Source: Oscillospiraceae bacterium (GTDB taxonomy: Bacteria; Bacillota_A; Clostridia; Oscillospirales; Oscillospiraceae). From it: a stretch of 58,278 nt of DNA. This document shows, piece by piece, positions 45,993 to 54,380 of this stretch. The position numbers and the translations under genes are program-made. Below the pieces are notes generated by a model that saw only the letters and a program-made list of their open reading frames with translations, was not told the DNA's origin and did no database searches. The DNA lies in contig JAFYLN010000011.1 in assembly GCA_017537045.1 (NCBI GenBank), forward strand, positions 1 to 58,278, read 5' to 3'. Each line of letters opens with the position of its first letter. Position 1 is the stretch's first letter.

Positions 45993-46766
45993 TCATGCCA
46001 TCGGTGTACATTCAAACAATTCGATGCCGTCGTCGTACCACAGATGGCTCATATACAGGCCGCCGGGTGGAACCGTGGGGCCTGCAGCGGTACGGTTGCC
46101 GGAATCGAGGATCGCACCGATCTCACTTGGCTTGATTTTCCCTTCCGCCGCATAGACAACAGTACCTGCCATGGCGCGGGCCATGTTATAGAGGAAGCCA
46201 TTGGCACAGACCTTCAATTCAATGATATCGCCATGACGCTCTACGTTGTAATAGTATACGGTGCGCACCGTGGATTTAACATCGGTCCCCACACTTCTGA
46301 CCGCTGCAAAATCATGGGTGCCCACAAAACTGTCTGCCGCCTCCTGCATGATTTTTTCATCCAGATGCTTGGGGTAAAACCATGCACGGTTGACATAGAA
46401 GGGATTCTTAATGCGGGAATTATAGATGCGGTAGGTATATTCCTTCCGGGCGCAGGAACCGATGGCATTGAAATTCTCATGAACTTCAAAGGCCTTGGTC
46501 ACTACGATGTCACAGGGCAGGTGGGTATTGAGGGCATAGGGAAGGCGGTCAGTGGGGATGGTAGAAGTCGTACGGAAATTGGCCACGTAGCACTTGGCGT
46601 GGACACCGGCATCGGTTCTGCCGCAGCCGGTGACATGGACATCGTGACCGACGATCATTTCAATGGCTTTTTCCAGTGTTTCCTGCACCGTGGGAAGATT
46701 CTTCTGCATCTGCCAGCCGTGGTAATCCGTACCAAGATAGCTCAAAAACAAAGCAATATTGCGCAT
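45993..46766 (-). CDS. truA: tRNA pseudouridine(38-40) synthase
   Basis: Converts U38-U40 in tRNA anticodon stems to pseudouridine. 257 residues. The catalytic Asp52 lies in GCGRTDAGVHA, with YLGTDYHGWQMQ at the start and FLYNMARAMAGTVV near 190. The last gene of the ecfA1-ecfA2-ecfT-truA run; it starts 8 bases after ecfT. This order is common in Firmicutes, where the run often lies near ribosomal protein genes. Confidence 0.95.
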   Translation of the reverse strand: MRNIALFLSYLGTDYHGWQMQKNLPTVQETLEKAIEMIVGHDVHVTGCGRTDAGVHAKCYVANFRTTSTIPTDRLPYALNTHLPCDIVVTKAFEVHENFNAIGSCARKEYTYRIYNSRIKNPFYVNRAWFYPKHLDEKIMQEAADSFVGTHDFAAVRSVGTDVKSTVRTVYYYNVERHGDIIELKVCANGFLYNMARAMAGTVVYAAEGKIKPSEIGAILDSGNRTAAGPTVPPGGLYMSHLWYDDGIELFECTPMA

Positions 46767-46774
46767 CAGTTACC

Positions 46775-47581
46775 TCACAGTCCAAAGCTGCGTAGCGCGC
46801 AGACTGCTGCAAGAACCACAGCGGATACAAAAAATGCGCGGAAATCCCAGCGGGTATAGCGCAAAAGCTTCATCTTGGTTCTGCCTTCACCTCCCTGATA
46901 GCAGCGGCACTCCATCGCTGTTGCCAGTTCGTCGGCACGGCGGAATGCACTGATAAACAGGGGTACCAGAATGGGGATCAAAGCCTTTGCCTTTTCCATC
47001 AAAGAACCGGACTCGAAATCCGCGCCTCTTGCCTTCTGGGCGGACATGATCTTATCGGTCTCTTCGATCAGGGTGGGAATGAAGCGCAGGGCGATGCACA
47101 TCATCATGGAAAGCTCATGAACGGGCACCTTGATGAGCTTCAAGGGATTCATCAGCGCTTCCAGACCGTCGGTCAGCGAAATGGGCGAGGTGGTATAGGT
47201 CAGCAAAAATGTGCCGCAGATCAGCAGCAGAATGCGCACCACCATAAAGACCGCCCGTTGCAGGCCGCCGGAGGTAATGGTAATAAACCAGAAATCCACC
47301 AGAATAATGCCATCGGTAGTAAAGAACAGGTTCAAAGCGCCGGTGAATACCAGAATCATGGCCAGCGGCTTCATGCCGCGGATAAAGGATTTGGCTGGAA
47401 TTGTGGAAATTTTGATGCACAGCAGCAGGAACGCTGCCATCAAGGCATAGGATGCCCAGTTCACAGCCAGAAACAACGCAACAATATATACCACCAGAAC
47501 GATCAGCTTGGTTCTGGGATCCAAGCGGTGGATAAAGGAATTGCCCGGGAAATACTGGCCAAGTGTAATGTCTTTGAGCAT
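46775..47581 (-). CDS. ecfT: ECF transporter transmembrane subunit EcfT
   Basis: Membrane scaffold of the energy-coupling factor module for vitamin and metal uptake, 268 residues with about six hydrophobic segments. The coupling motifs are seen as AQKARGADF near 165 and a second Ala-Arg-Gly-type region near AMECRCYQGGEGRT around 235. FIHRLDPRTKLI at the start is a strong family marker. It shares one base with ecfA2. It works with substrate-binding S proteins encoded elsewhere. Confidence 0.94.
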   Translation of the reverse strand: MLKDITLGQYFPGNSFIHRLDPRTKLIVLVVYIVALFLAVNWASYALMAAFLLLCIKISTIPAKSFIRGMKPLAMILVFTGALNLFFTTDGIILVDFWFITITSGGLQRAVFMVVRILLLICGTFLLTYTTSPISLTDGLEALMNPLKLIKVPVHELSMMMCIALRFIPTLIEETDKIMSAQKARGADFESGSLMEKAKALIPILVPLFISAFRRADELATAMECRCYQGGEGRTKMKLLRYTRWDFRAFFVSAVVLAAVCALRSFGL

Positions 47582-48438
47582 CAGGCATTTCCTCCTTTGA
47601 GCGCAGTCAAAACATCGATCGCCTGCTGCAGCGTATACACAGGCTCCACATCCAGACCCAGCTTTTTCAGTTCCAGAAATACGCGGGTTACTTGCGGGAT
47701 GTTCAAGCCCATCTCCACCAACTCATCCGCACGGGCAAATACTTCGGCAGGTGTGCCGTCCATCACTAGATGGGAACCGTTTAAGACCAGCAAACGGTCA
47801 GTCAGGCGTGCAACATCATCCATGGAATGGGAGACCATCATAATGGTCGCATTATGGGCGCGGCGGTAATCTTCGATGTTCTTCAGGATTCCGGCACGGC
47901 CGGCAGGATCCAGGCCGGCAGTGGGCTCGTCGAGGATCAGAATTTCAGGCTCCATGGCAATGACACCGGCTATCGCCACACGGCGCTTCTGTCCGCCGGA
48001 CAGGTCAAAAGGAGATACCTGCAGCTGTTCCTCCGTCAGGCCGACGGTAGCAGCAGCTTCCCGGACGCGGCGGTCGATCTCTTCTTCCTTCAGTCCCATA
48101 TTTTTAGGGCCAAAAGCAATATCCTTATATACCGTTTCTTCAAAAAGCTGATACTCCGGATACTGGAATACCAGACCCACGCGGAAACGTGCCTGACGGG
48201 TCAGCTTTTTATCAGACCAGATATCCTGACCATCCAGCAGGATTCTGCCGGAGGTAGGTTTTAAAAGTCCGTTGAGCTGCTGCATGAGGGTGGATTTACC
48301 GGAACCGGTATGACCGATGATACCGATAAACTCTCCGCGCTCGACGGAAAACGACACATTATCCAGCGCCTGATGCTGGAAAGGTGTGCCGGCACTATAA
48401 ATATAGTTCAGGTTCTGAACCTGCAAAATAGGTTCCAA
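47581..48438 (-). CDS. ecfA2: ECF transporter ATPase EcfA2
   Basis: One of the two ATPases of the vitamin importer, 285 residues. Walker A GHTGSGKST near 43, LSGGQKRRVAIAGV near 147, and Walker B EILILDEPTAGLD. FGPKNMGL and the C-terminal EMGLNIPQVTRVFLELKKLG are ECF-specific. It is placed between ecfA1 and ecfT, as usual. Stop overlaps the ecfT start. Confidence 0.94.
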   Translation of the reverse strand: MEPILQVQNLNYIYSAGTPFQHQALDNVSFSVERGEFIGIIGHTGSGKSTLMQQLNGLLKPTSGRILLDGQDIWSDKKLTRQARFRVGLVFQYPEYQLFEETVYKDIAFGPKNMGLKEEEIDRRVREAAATVGLTEEQLQVSPFDLSGGQKRRVAIAGVIAMEPEILILDEPTAGLDPAGRAGILKNIEDYRRAHNATIMMVSHSMDDVARLTDRLLVLNGSHLVMDGTPAEVFARADELVEMGLNIPQVTRVFLELKKLGLDVEPVYTLQQAIDVLTALKGGNA

Positions 48439-48456
48439 TTTTCATTCCTCCACGGG

Positions 48457-49305
48457 TCAGGCCTTTACAGCAGTGTAGAGTGCCTGCGCGCATTCTTTCT
48501 CGTCCAATTGGTTCAGGGGCAGCTCAAAGCCCAGTTTGTTCAGTTCGTAGCACAGTTCAACGGTTTCCGGTGCTGCAAGACCCAGCTCGTGCATCAATTC
48601 CACCCGGGAGAAAACCTCCTGCGGAGCACCGTCTGCCGCTACTTTACCCTTGTGCATAACCACAACACGGCCGCATTGCGCGGCTTCATCCATATGGTGG
48701 GTGATCAGGATGACCGTAATCCCCTTCTCACGGTTTAATCTCGTAATGGTCTCCATGACCTCGCGGCGGCCGCGGGGATCCAGCATGGCTGTGGGTTCAT
48801 CCAGTACGATGCACTTTGGTGCCATGGCGATGACACCGGCAATGGCAATACGCTGCTTCTGTCCGCCGGACAGAAGATGCGGGGCATGGAGGGCATACTT
48901 GCTCATCCCCACCTGCTCCAGCGCCTTGTCCACACGGTGGCGGATCTCAGGGCTGGCAATGCCTAAGTTTTCAGGACCGAATGCCACATCCTCTTCCACA
49001 ACATTGGCAACGATCTGGTTGTCGGGATTCTGGAAGACCATGCCCACATTGCGGCGAATGGCAATCAGCTTGTTTTCGTCGGACGTGTCCATGCCGCACA
49101 CCCAGACCTTGCCGCCGCAGGGCAGCAGAATGGAATTAAAATGCTTGGCAAGCGTGGACTTTCCGCAGCCGTTGCTGCCAAGGATCGCAACCAGACTTCC
49201 CTGCTCAATTGTCAGGTTCATATCCTCAAAAACCACAGCGCCGGGTGCATCATCAATGCCCGGATAAGTAAAGCCGAGATGATCGACTTTGATGATCTCA
49301 CACAT
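48457..49305 (-). CDS. ecfA1: ECF transporter ATPase EcfA1
   Basis: The other ATPase of the module, 282 residues. Walker A GSNGCGKST near 44, signature LSGGQKQRIAIAGV near 145, and Walker B CIVLDEPTAMLDPRGR. The C-terminal extension ELGLAAPETVELCYELNKLGFELP resembles that of EcfA2 and contacts the partner. First gene of the ECF run; preceded by a 14-base gap after the methyltransferase. Confidence 0.94.
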   Translation of the reverse strand: MCEIIKVDHLGFTYPGIDDAPGAVVFEDMNLTIEQGSLVAILGSNGCGKSTLAKHFNSILLPCGGKVWVCGMDTSDENKLIAIRRNVGMVFQNPDNQIVANVVEEDVAFGPENLGIASPEIRHRVDKALEQVGMSKYALHAPHLLSGGQKQRIAIAGVIAMAPKCIVLDEPTAMLDPRGRREVMETITRLNREKGITVILITHHMDEAAQCGRVVVMHKGKVAADGAPQEVFSRVELMHELGLAAPETVELCYELNKLGFELPLNQLDEKECAQALYTAVKA

Positions 49306-49319
49306 CTCATAACCTCCTA

Positions 49320-50192
49320 TCAGGGTGTCCAGCGCCCGGTGGAACCGCAGGGCAGCATCAAACCAGACTGCCGCACGGGCAGACCCAGCTCACCGACCGT
49401 GGTATGGCCGCTATGATGCGCGCCAAAAACGGCATCGGATGCATAACCGACTGCAGAGGGCGCAAGGCCGGTGGTATAGGAATTGATGATGACGAACAGC
49501 GGATCATCGGACAGGATCTTTGCAACTTCCAGCAGGAAGGGGTAGAAGCTGGTTTCCATCTTCCATATCTCACCGCTGGGGCCGCGGCCATAGCTGGGCG
49601 GATCCATGATGATGCCATCATAGCGGCGGCCGCGGCGGATCTCACGCTGAATGAACTTGGCGCAGTCATCTACGATCCAATGGATGGGCTTGTCGGCCAG
49701 ACCGCTGGCCTGGGCATTTTCCTTTGCCCATGATACCATATTTTTGGCGGCATCCACATGCCAGACCTCGGCACCGCCGGCTGCGGCGGCCAGCGTGGCA
49801 CCGCCGGAATAGGCAAACATATTCAGCACACGCACCGGACGCTTTGCAGAGGCTTGCGCACATTTTTCCCGGATAAAATCCCAGTTTGCAGCCTGCTCGG
49901 GGAAAACACCGGTGTGCTTGAAGTTCATGGGCTTGACGTTGAAGGTCAGATAGTCCTTATAGCGAATCTGCCAGCGGTCCGGAAGGTTATGATCCGTCCA
50001 GTGACCGCCGCCGGTATCGGAACGGACATAGCGTGCATCATAGCGCTTCCATTCAGGTGCCGCATGGGGCGTGTTCCAGATAACCTGAGGGTCGGGGCGG
50101 ACGAGGATATACTTTCCCCACCGCTCCAGACGCTCGCCATCAGAGGTGTCGAGAACCTCATAATCTTTCCACTGATCAGAAATCCAAATCAT
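49320..50192 (-). CDS. Class I SAM-dependent (probable rRNA) methyltransferase
   Basis: 290 residues. The pattern resembles the catalytic half of RlmI/RlmK-type 23S rRNA cytosine methyltransferases: HTGVFPEQAANWDFI, then the SAM site VLNMFAYSGGATLAAAAGGAEVWHVD, and the motif IIMDPPSYGRG. The N-terminal PUA domain of RlmI is absent. RNA is the likely substrate but the position is unknown. It lies upstream of the ECF genes on the same strand, 14 bases before ecfA1, and may be co-transcribed. Confidence 0.85.
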   Translation of the reverse strand: MIWISDQWKDYEVLDTSDGERLERWGKYILVRPDPQVIWNTPHAAPEWKRYDARYVRSDTGGGHWTDHNLPDRWQIRYKDYLTFNVKPMNFKHTGVFPEQAANWDFIREKCAQASAKRPVRVLNMFAYSGGATLAAAAGGAEVWHVDAAKNMVSWAKENAQASGLADKPIHWIVDDCAKFIQREIRRGRRYDGIIMDPPSYGRGPSGEIWKMETSFYPFLLEVAKILSDDPLFVIINSYTTGLAPSAVGYASDAVFGAHHSGHTTVGELGLPVRQSGLMLPCGSTGRWTP

Positions 50193-50212
50193 TGGCTTTC
50201 TCCTTTATTTCT

Positions 50213-52993
50213 TTATCCCTGTACATCCGGGATCACAGGTACAGTCGGTATATCCTCATTGATCTCCGGTACAGAAGGAATCTCAGGCTCGGTCTCCTTG
50301 GCGGCCTGTTCAGCCAGATATGCCTCCCAGGTTTCCAGCGTATGCTCAGGGCACATCACATAAGGCGCACTGATGCCTCTGTTTGCATCACCGTTAAAGC
50401 CATGCCAATCCAGCTCACTGCCGCTTTCCGAAACATAATAGACGTAGCGGTCATCGCCAAAGGCACCCTTCAGGCCTGCGCCCAATGCATCTTCTATCAC
50501 GCGTACCTCGCTGGGGGTCATTTTCAGCAGGGCACGGGATTCGATGGAAACATTCGTGACATCCGCAAACTTGTAGCAGTAGCCGGTTGCCACACCACCG
50601 CCGGAGCAGTAATCCACAAGCACATGGCGGTTACAGGTGCCAGAAGGGCCGTCGCCCTTATAGGCATAGGCAGAAGCGGTACGGCTGGTATCATACAAAT
50701 ACGTGCGCAGGTCTCTTTCGCAGATGGAGGTTGCTGCTGCGCCGGTATCCAGACACATGCTGTAGCCTCGGAATTCACTGGTGCTGTAAAGTGCTTTCTT
50801 TTCAAGTCCGTTGTGCAGGGGCTGCAGCACCTTGCGGAACAGGACAGCCGCAGGGTTGTTCTCACCACTGGTGATGCGGATGACCTCAGGATTGTGGTAG
50901 CCGCACCAGACAGCTGCCGCATAATGCTTTGTATAACCGCAGAACCAGCGGTCACGGTTACTGGAGGTAGTACCGGTCTTACCAGCCACATTCTGGCCGC
51001 TGATGCGGGCTTCGCCGCCGGTACCGCTGTTTACTGCATTCTGCAGGCAGTAGTTCATATAATTCACTGTCTTTTCGCTGAGAACCTGTTCAGACTCCTG
51101 TGTATTATCCAGCACCAGATTGCCATCAGAGTCATATACTTTTGTATAGGTTCTGGCTTCGCGCCAGAGACCATCGCTGGCAAAGGTGGCATAGGCCGCC
51201 GCCATATCGCGCACCGTTGCACCCACGGTCAGAGCGCCCATACCCAGAGGAGAATCTCCCAGGTCGGACTTGACAGAGCCATTTGATGTGACATAGTGAT
51301 TGGTCAAATCGTGCAGGCGGAGCTTTTCCTTGGCAAATTCATAGCTGTAATCGTAGCCGATCTCGCGCAGGGTACGGACAGATACGGCATTGACGGAATT
51401 GGTAATGCCGCTGAGAACCGTTCTTGAATAAGAATAGGTTCTGTTGTCGTTTTTGGGGAATGCACCGCCGGAATAGCTGACAGGCAGATCCAGTATGACG
51501 GTCGCCGGACTGATGGCACCGGATTCAAAGGCGGGTGCATAGACCGCAACGGGCTTCATAGCAGAACCGGTCTGCAGCTTGGAATCGGTGGCAATGTTCC
51601 AACCGTTATGGGTGGTCTTTTCACCTACACCGCCAGCCATAGCCACGATATCGCCTGTGGAAATATCAATAATGACCATGGCAGACTGCAGCTGCTGCTT
51701 GCTGCGGGTCTTTGCGATATTGGCAGGGTCGGAATAGATCGCATCGACCTGATCCTGCACATGTTTATCAAGCGTGGAAAAAATATGATAACCGCCGCGC
51801 TGGATCTGGAGCATATAGTTATCCTTCGCTTCTTTATCCAGCGTATTCCAGTCGATGCCGACCTGGGCAGCAAGGTCAGCCGCCACATCTTCCAGGACCG
51901 TATCTACAAAGTAGGAATAAACCTCCTGAGAGGAGTCCGTGGTAACAGAGCCCTGTGTTCCACACTTGGGGCAGTAATAGGCAGAACCCTCATGCTGGTA
52001 GGTACCGACCGTGCCCTCATAGCCGCAGCGGGAATTTTCGCACACAGCCCATTTATCCTCAGGGGCGATACCCTTTTTGAATACCAGCTCCTGATTCTTC
52101 GCTTCCTCATATTCTTCTTCTGTGATCCAGCCCTGATCCTTCATCTCACCCAGAACCGTCAGCTGGCGGACGCGGTTACGCTCGGCACCATTGCGCTCGG
52201 CACCTTCCCACATATAAACGCTCTGGGAATAGGGATTGAAAATAGAGGGGTTGTTGGTAATACTGATCAGGCTGGCACATTCGGCAACAGTCAGATTCCG
52301 CAGTTCCTTGCCGAAATATTCGGCAGCTGCGCTCTTAACACCGTAGCAGCCGCGGCCAAGGTAGATGGTATTGAGATACCACTCCATGATAAAGTCCTTA
52401 TCATAGATTTTTTCATAGCACTGTGCTGTCAGGATCTCCTGCACCTTACGCTGCACAGTCACACTGTCCTCACCTGTCAGGTTTTTCAGAAGCTGCTGGG
52501 TAAGGGTGGAACCACCGAACTTATCATCGCCGCCGAAGAACAGGTTGGCACAGGCCTTCACAGTTGTGATCCAGTCAACACCCTGATGTTCATAAAAGCG
52601 CTTGTCCTCAATGGCCACCGCCGCTTTGACCATGGCATCCGGAATTTCGTCCAGCGATGCCCACTGGCGGTCAGCCGAAGTGTGGATCTGCTGCAGCAGT
52701 TGAATATTGCCGCCATCGTCCACATAGTATACAAAGGAAGTCTGGTCAAGGTTGGCGTTCTCCATATTATAGTAAGCTTCGGGGAGCACATCATCCTGCA
52801 GGTAGTTACCGAGGATTCCAACAAAGACAAATCCACAGACCACGCAGATCAGCAGCACCGTTGCCACTGCGCCCAGCGCGATCTTCAGCGCAGCCAACGC
52901 GGTTGACCACAGGCCGTAAAGGATTTTCAACGACCAGTGGGGATTCCACTTCTGGCGCGGTCTTCCCTTCTTGCGATTATTTGAATGATCCAT
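50213..52993 (-). CDS. Class A penicillin-binding protein with inserted zinc ribbon
   Basis: Two-function peptidoglycan synthase (glycosyltransferase GT51 plus transpeptidase), 926 residues. One membrane helix lies near residues 28-55. GT51 has Glu129 in EDKRFYEHQG and GGSTLTQQL. The transpeptidase has Ser477-x-x-Lys480 (TGSAMKP), TNSVNAVS and KTGTTSS. Between the two domains lies a C-x4-C...C-x2-C zinc ribbon (Cys318, 323, 341 and 344), unusual for such enzymes. The C-terminus is a Pro/Glu/Val tail. Start 52993 is set by GGAGG upstream; the frame is open 24 codons further. Divergent from the small ORF at 53169. TATAAT (minus 53087-53082) is the likely -10. Confidence 0.93.
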   Translation of the reverse strand: MDHSNNRKKGRPRQKWNPHWSLKILYGLWSTALAALKIALGAVATVLLICVVCGFVFVGILGNYLQDDVLPEAYYNMENANLDQTSFVYYVDDGGNIQLLQQIHTSADRQWASLDEIPDAMVKAAVAIEDKRFYEHQGVDWITTVKACANLFFGGDDKFGGSTLTQQLLKNLTGEDSVTVQRKVQEILTAQCYEKIYDKDFIMEWYLNTIYLGRGCYGVKSAAAEYFGKELRNLTVAECASLISITNNPSIFNPYSQSVYMWEGAERNGAERNRVRQLTVLGEMKDQGWITEEEYEEAKNQELVFKKGIAPEDKWAVCENSRCGYEGTVGTYQHEGSAYYCPKCGTQGSVTTDSSQEVYSYFVDTVLEDVAADLAAQVGIDWNTLDKEAKDNYMLQIQRGGYHIFSTLDKHVQDQVDAIYSDPANIAKTRSKQQLQSAMVIIDISTGDIVAMAGGVGEKTTHNGWNIATDSKLQTGSAMKPVAVYAPAFESGAISPATVILDLPVSYSGGAFPKNDNRTYSYSRTVLSGITNSVNAVSVRTLREIGYDYSYEFAKEKLRLHDLTNHYVTSNGSVKSDLGDSPLGMGALTVGATVRDMAAAYATFASDGLWREARTYTKVYDSDGNLVLDNTQESEQVLSEKTVNYMNYCLQNAVNSGTGGEARISGQNVAGKTGTTSSNRDRWFCGYTKHYAAAVWCGYHNPEVIRITSGENNPAAVLFRKVLQPLHNGLEKKALYSTSEFRGYSMCLDTGAAATSICERDLRTYLYDTSRTASAYAYKGDGPSGTCNRHVLVDYCSGGGVATGYCYKFADVTNVSIESRALLKMTPSEVRVIEDALGAGLKGAFGDDRYVYYVSESGSELDWHGFNGDANRGISAPYVMCPEHTLETWEAYLAEQAAKETEPEIPSVPEINEDIPTVPVIPDVQG

Positions 52994-53168
52994 AAAAACC
53001 TCCATGGACATCGGCCCGCAGGCCGGTATGGTTACATGTGAAATCAGTAATTGAAAAATGGGCATAACACCACTTCATAGTATTATAGCATACCCCACAC
53101 AAAAACGAAAGCCCTAAATTATTAATAAAGATTAAATTCACGGAAATACTACTGCCAGGGAGGCGGTA

Positions 53169-53396
53169 ATCATCAAAGGTTTTCGGTATGTATATCTTAC
53201 CCTGTTATTCGGATTTCTGCTGGGCATCAGCGATGGATATATTACCCTGTGGCGTGACGGAAGCACGCAGCCGCTGCAGGTATTCCCCTATCAGGCTCAA
53301 ATGCTGCCGGAAGCAGATCAGCTGGCGCTTGAAAAAGGAATCCGCATTGACTCACAGCAGGAGCTGGATCAGCTCCTTGAAGATTATCTTTCTTAA
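53169..53396 (+). CDS. Small membrane protein without a canonical start codon
   Basis: An open frame that reads ATC ATC AAA GGT... for 75 codons to a TAA at 53394-53396. The product has a basic start, one hydrophobic stretch (YVYLTLLFGFLLGISDGYITL) and an orderly acidic C-terminal half (EADQLALEKGIRIDSQQELDQLLEDYLS). It looks like a real conserved protein, and AGGGAGG sits 5-8 bases before the ATC codons. But no ATG, GTG or TTG lies in frame near it. Either an ATC start is used, or the start was lost by mutation or sequencing error. A different frame (53188-53439) is weaker. It is divergent from the penicillin-binding protein gene. Confidence 0.5.
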   Translation: MIKGFRYVYLTLLFGFLLGISDGYITLWRDGSTQPLQVFPYQAQMLPEADQLALEKGIRIDSQQELDQLLEDYLS

Positions 53397-53413
53397 AGAT
53401 GCAATATTCCCTC

Positions 53414-53442
53414 TTGATTTTGCATTCCAAAGACAGTAAAAT
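53414..53442 (+). promoter_or_regulatory. Promoter of the DUF1292 gene
   Basis: TTGATT (53414-53419) and TAAAAT (53437-53442), 17-base spacer. The ribosome site AGGAGGAG lies 24 bases further on. Confidence 0.6.
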
Positions 53443-53478
53443 ATAGTTAAGAAAGATATGCTTCAGGAGGAGTTAAAT

Positions 53479-53760
53479 ATGGAAGATCAATACGGTTCTG
53501 ATTTTATGACCATCGTTGATGAAGACGGTACTGAATTCGAACTGGAAATTCTGAGCCAGCTGGAATATAATGGCTTTACCTATCTGGCAGTGATCCCTGC
53601 CGGTGCGGATGAGGAAGAGGATCTGGAAGTCAGCATTCTCAAGAGTGTGGATGAAGACGGCGAGCCGATCCTGTGTGCCATTGAGGATGAAGAAGAGCTG
53701 CAGGCTGTCTATGATCTGATCATGGATGAACTTTACGCAGAAGACGAAGAAGAGGAATAA
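53479..53760 (+). CDS. DUF1292 family acidic protein (YrzB-like)
   Basis: 93 residues, very acidic, with the family core TIVDEDGTEFELEILSQLEYNGFTYLAVIP and a tail ending EDEEEE. Start 53479 has AGGAGGAG 7-8 bases upstream; the frame opens earlier at 53458 without a site. In Firmicutes this gene usually lies beside ruvX; here ruvX is about 3.6 kb away on the other strand. Function not established. Confidence 0.85.
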   Translation: MEDQYGSDFMTIVDEDGTEFELEILSQLEYNGFTYLAVIPAGADEEEDLEVSILKSVDEDGEPILCAIEDEEELQAVYDLIMDELYAEDEEEE

Positions 53761-53780
53761 AACTGTCACATTTTCCTGCT

Positions 53781-53960
53781 TGGTGCGTGATGTGTCCTTT
53801 TGGACCCACATTTTATAATCGGGAAGCCTGAAACTTCCCGGCCGGTTTGCAGACCTCCCGTCCACGCTTTGACGATGGATGGACGTTGGGAGCAGTTAAG
53901 GTCAGGAGAGGCATCCCACCTGCCATTCGTGCAGGTCATAATCGGATGCATCACGGCTAA
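53781..53960 (+). ncRNA. ssrS: Probable 6S RNA
   Basis: A 180-base gene-free stretch that folds in a 6S-like plan. The closing stem GTGATGTGTCC (53787-53797) pairs with GGATGCATCAC (53944-53954) with two G-U pairs. Inside are a small hairpin CGGGAAG/CTTCCCG (about 53820-53840), a long apical arm CTCCCGTCCA/TGGACGTTGGGAG, and a 3' hairpin ACCTGC/GCAGGT. A strong terminator follows. 6S RNA binds RNA polymerase and mimics an open promoter. Ends and promoter are approximate; a covariance search would settle the family. Confidence 0.6.
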
Positions 53961-53972
53961 AGCGGGGTTTGG

Positions 53973-54003
53973 CATGGGGAGCTTCGGCTCCCCATGTTTT
54001 TTA
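53973..54003 (+). terminator. Strong terminator after the probable 6S RNA
   Basis: CATGGGGAGC and GCTCCCCATG pair perfectly around the stable loop TTCG, then TTTTTT. Confidence 0.95.
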
Positions 54004-54015
54004 TGGTTTCAATTT

Positions 54016-54200
54016 AAATTTCAGTTTGTCGCTCTGCTTCGATTTTAAATGTAGGGGCGGCTATTAGCCGCCCGTGCGGTACAATGTCACGAATTTGCCG
54101 AAATCCAATGCGAATTCGCAGCATTCTGCTGCGCGGGCGACCAATGGTCGCCCCTACATGACCCACGCTATATGGTGCGATAAACATCAATTTATAGATT
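54016..54200. repeat. Composite repeat, short copy
   Basis: AAATTTCAGTTT, then TGTAGGGGCGGC/GCCGCCCGTGCGGTA, then CGAATTTGCCGAAATCC, an inverted copy of the word at 43192-43216. The end mirrors the start with GGTCGCCCCTACAT. It closes with ATAAACATCAATTTATAGATT, as the copy at 43114-43553 does. Confidence 0.7.
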
Positions 54201-54380
54201 CCTTTATGCAAAAAAAGCCGGGTAGTGGGTGCAAAACTTGTAAATTTTTTGTTTTACCACGGTTTTTCGCCGAAATGCCCCTTGAAACCTGTAGCGAAAT
54301 GGGTTATAATACCACGGTCTATACGCAATTTTTCCGTTGCGTGAGCAATCCATTAGGACAAATGAGAGGAAATGATAACC

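Noticed and set aside
46775..49305. Vitamin riboswitch controlling the ECF genes
   Set aside because: No substrate-binding S gene is present and the gaps between genes are 0-18 bases, leaving no room for a riboswitch.
53188..53439. 83-codon frame with an ATG beside the small ORF at 53169
   Set aside because: Its product is basic, Cys- and Arg-rich and unstructured, and the ribosome site is too far away. The overlapping frame looks far more like a protein.
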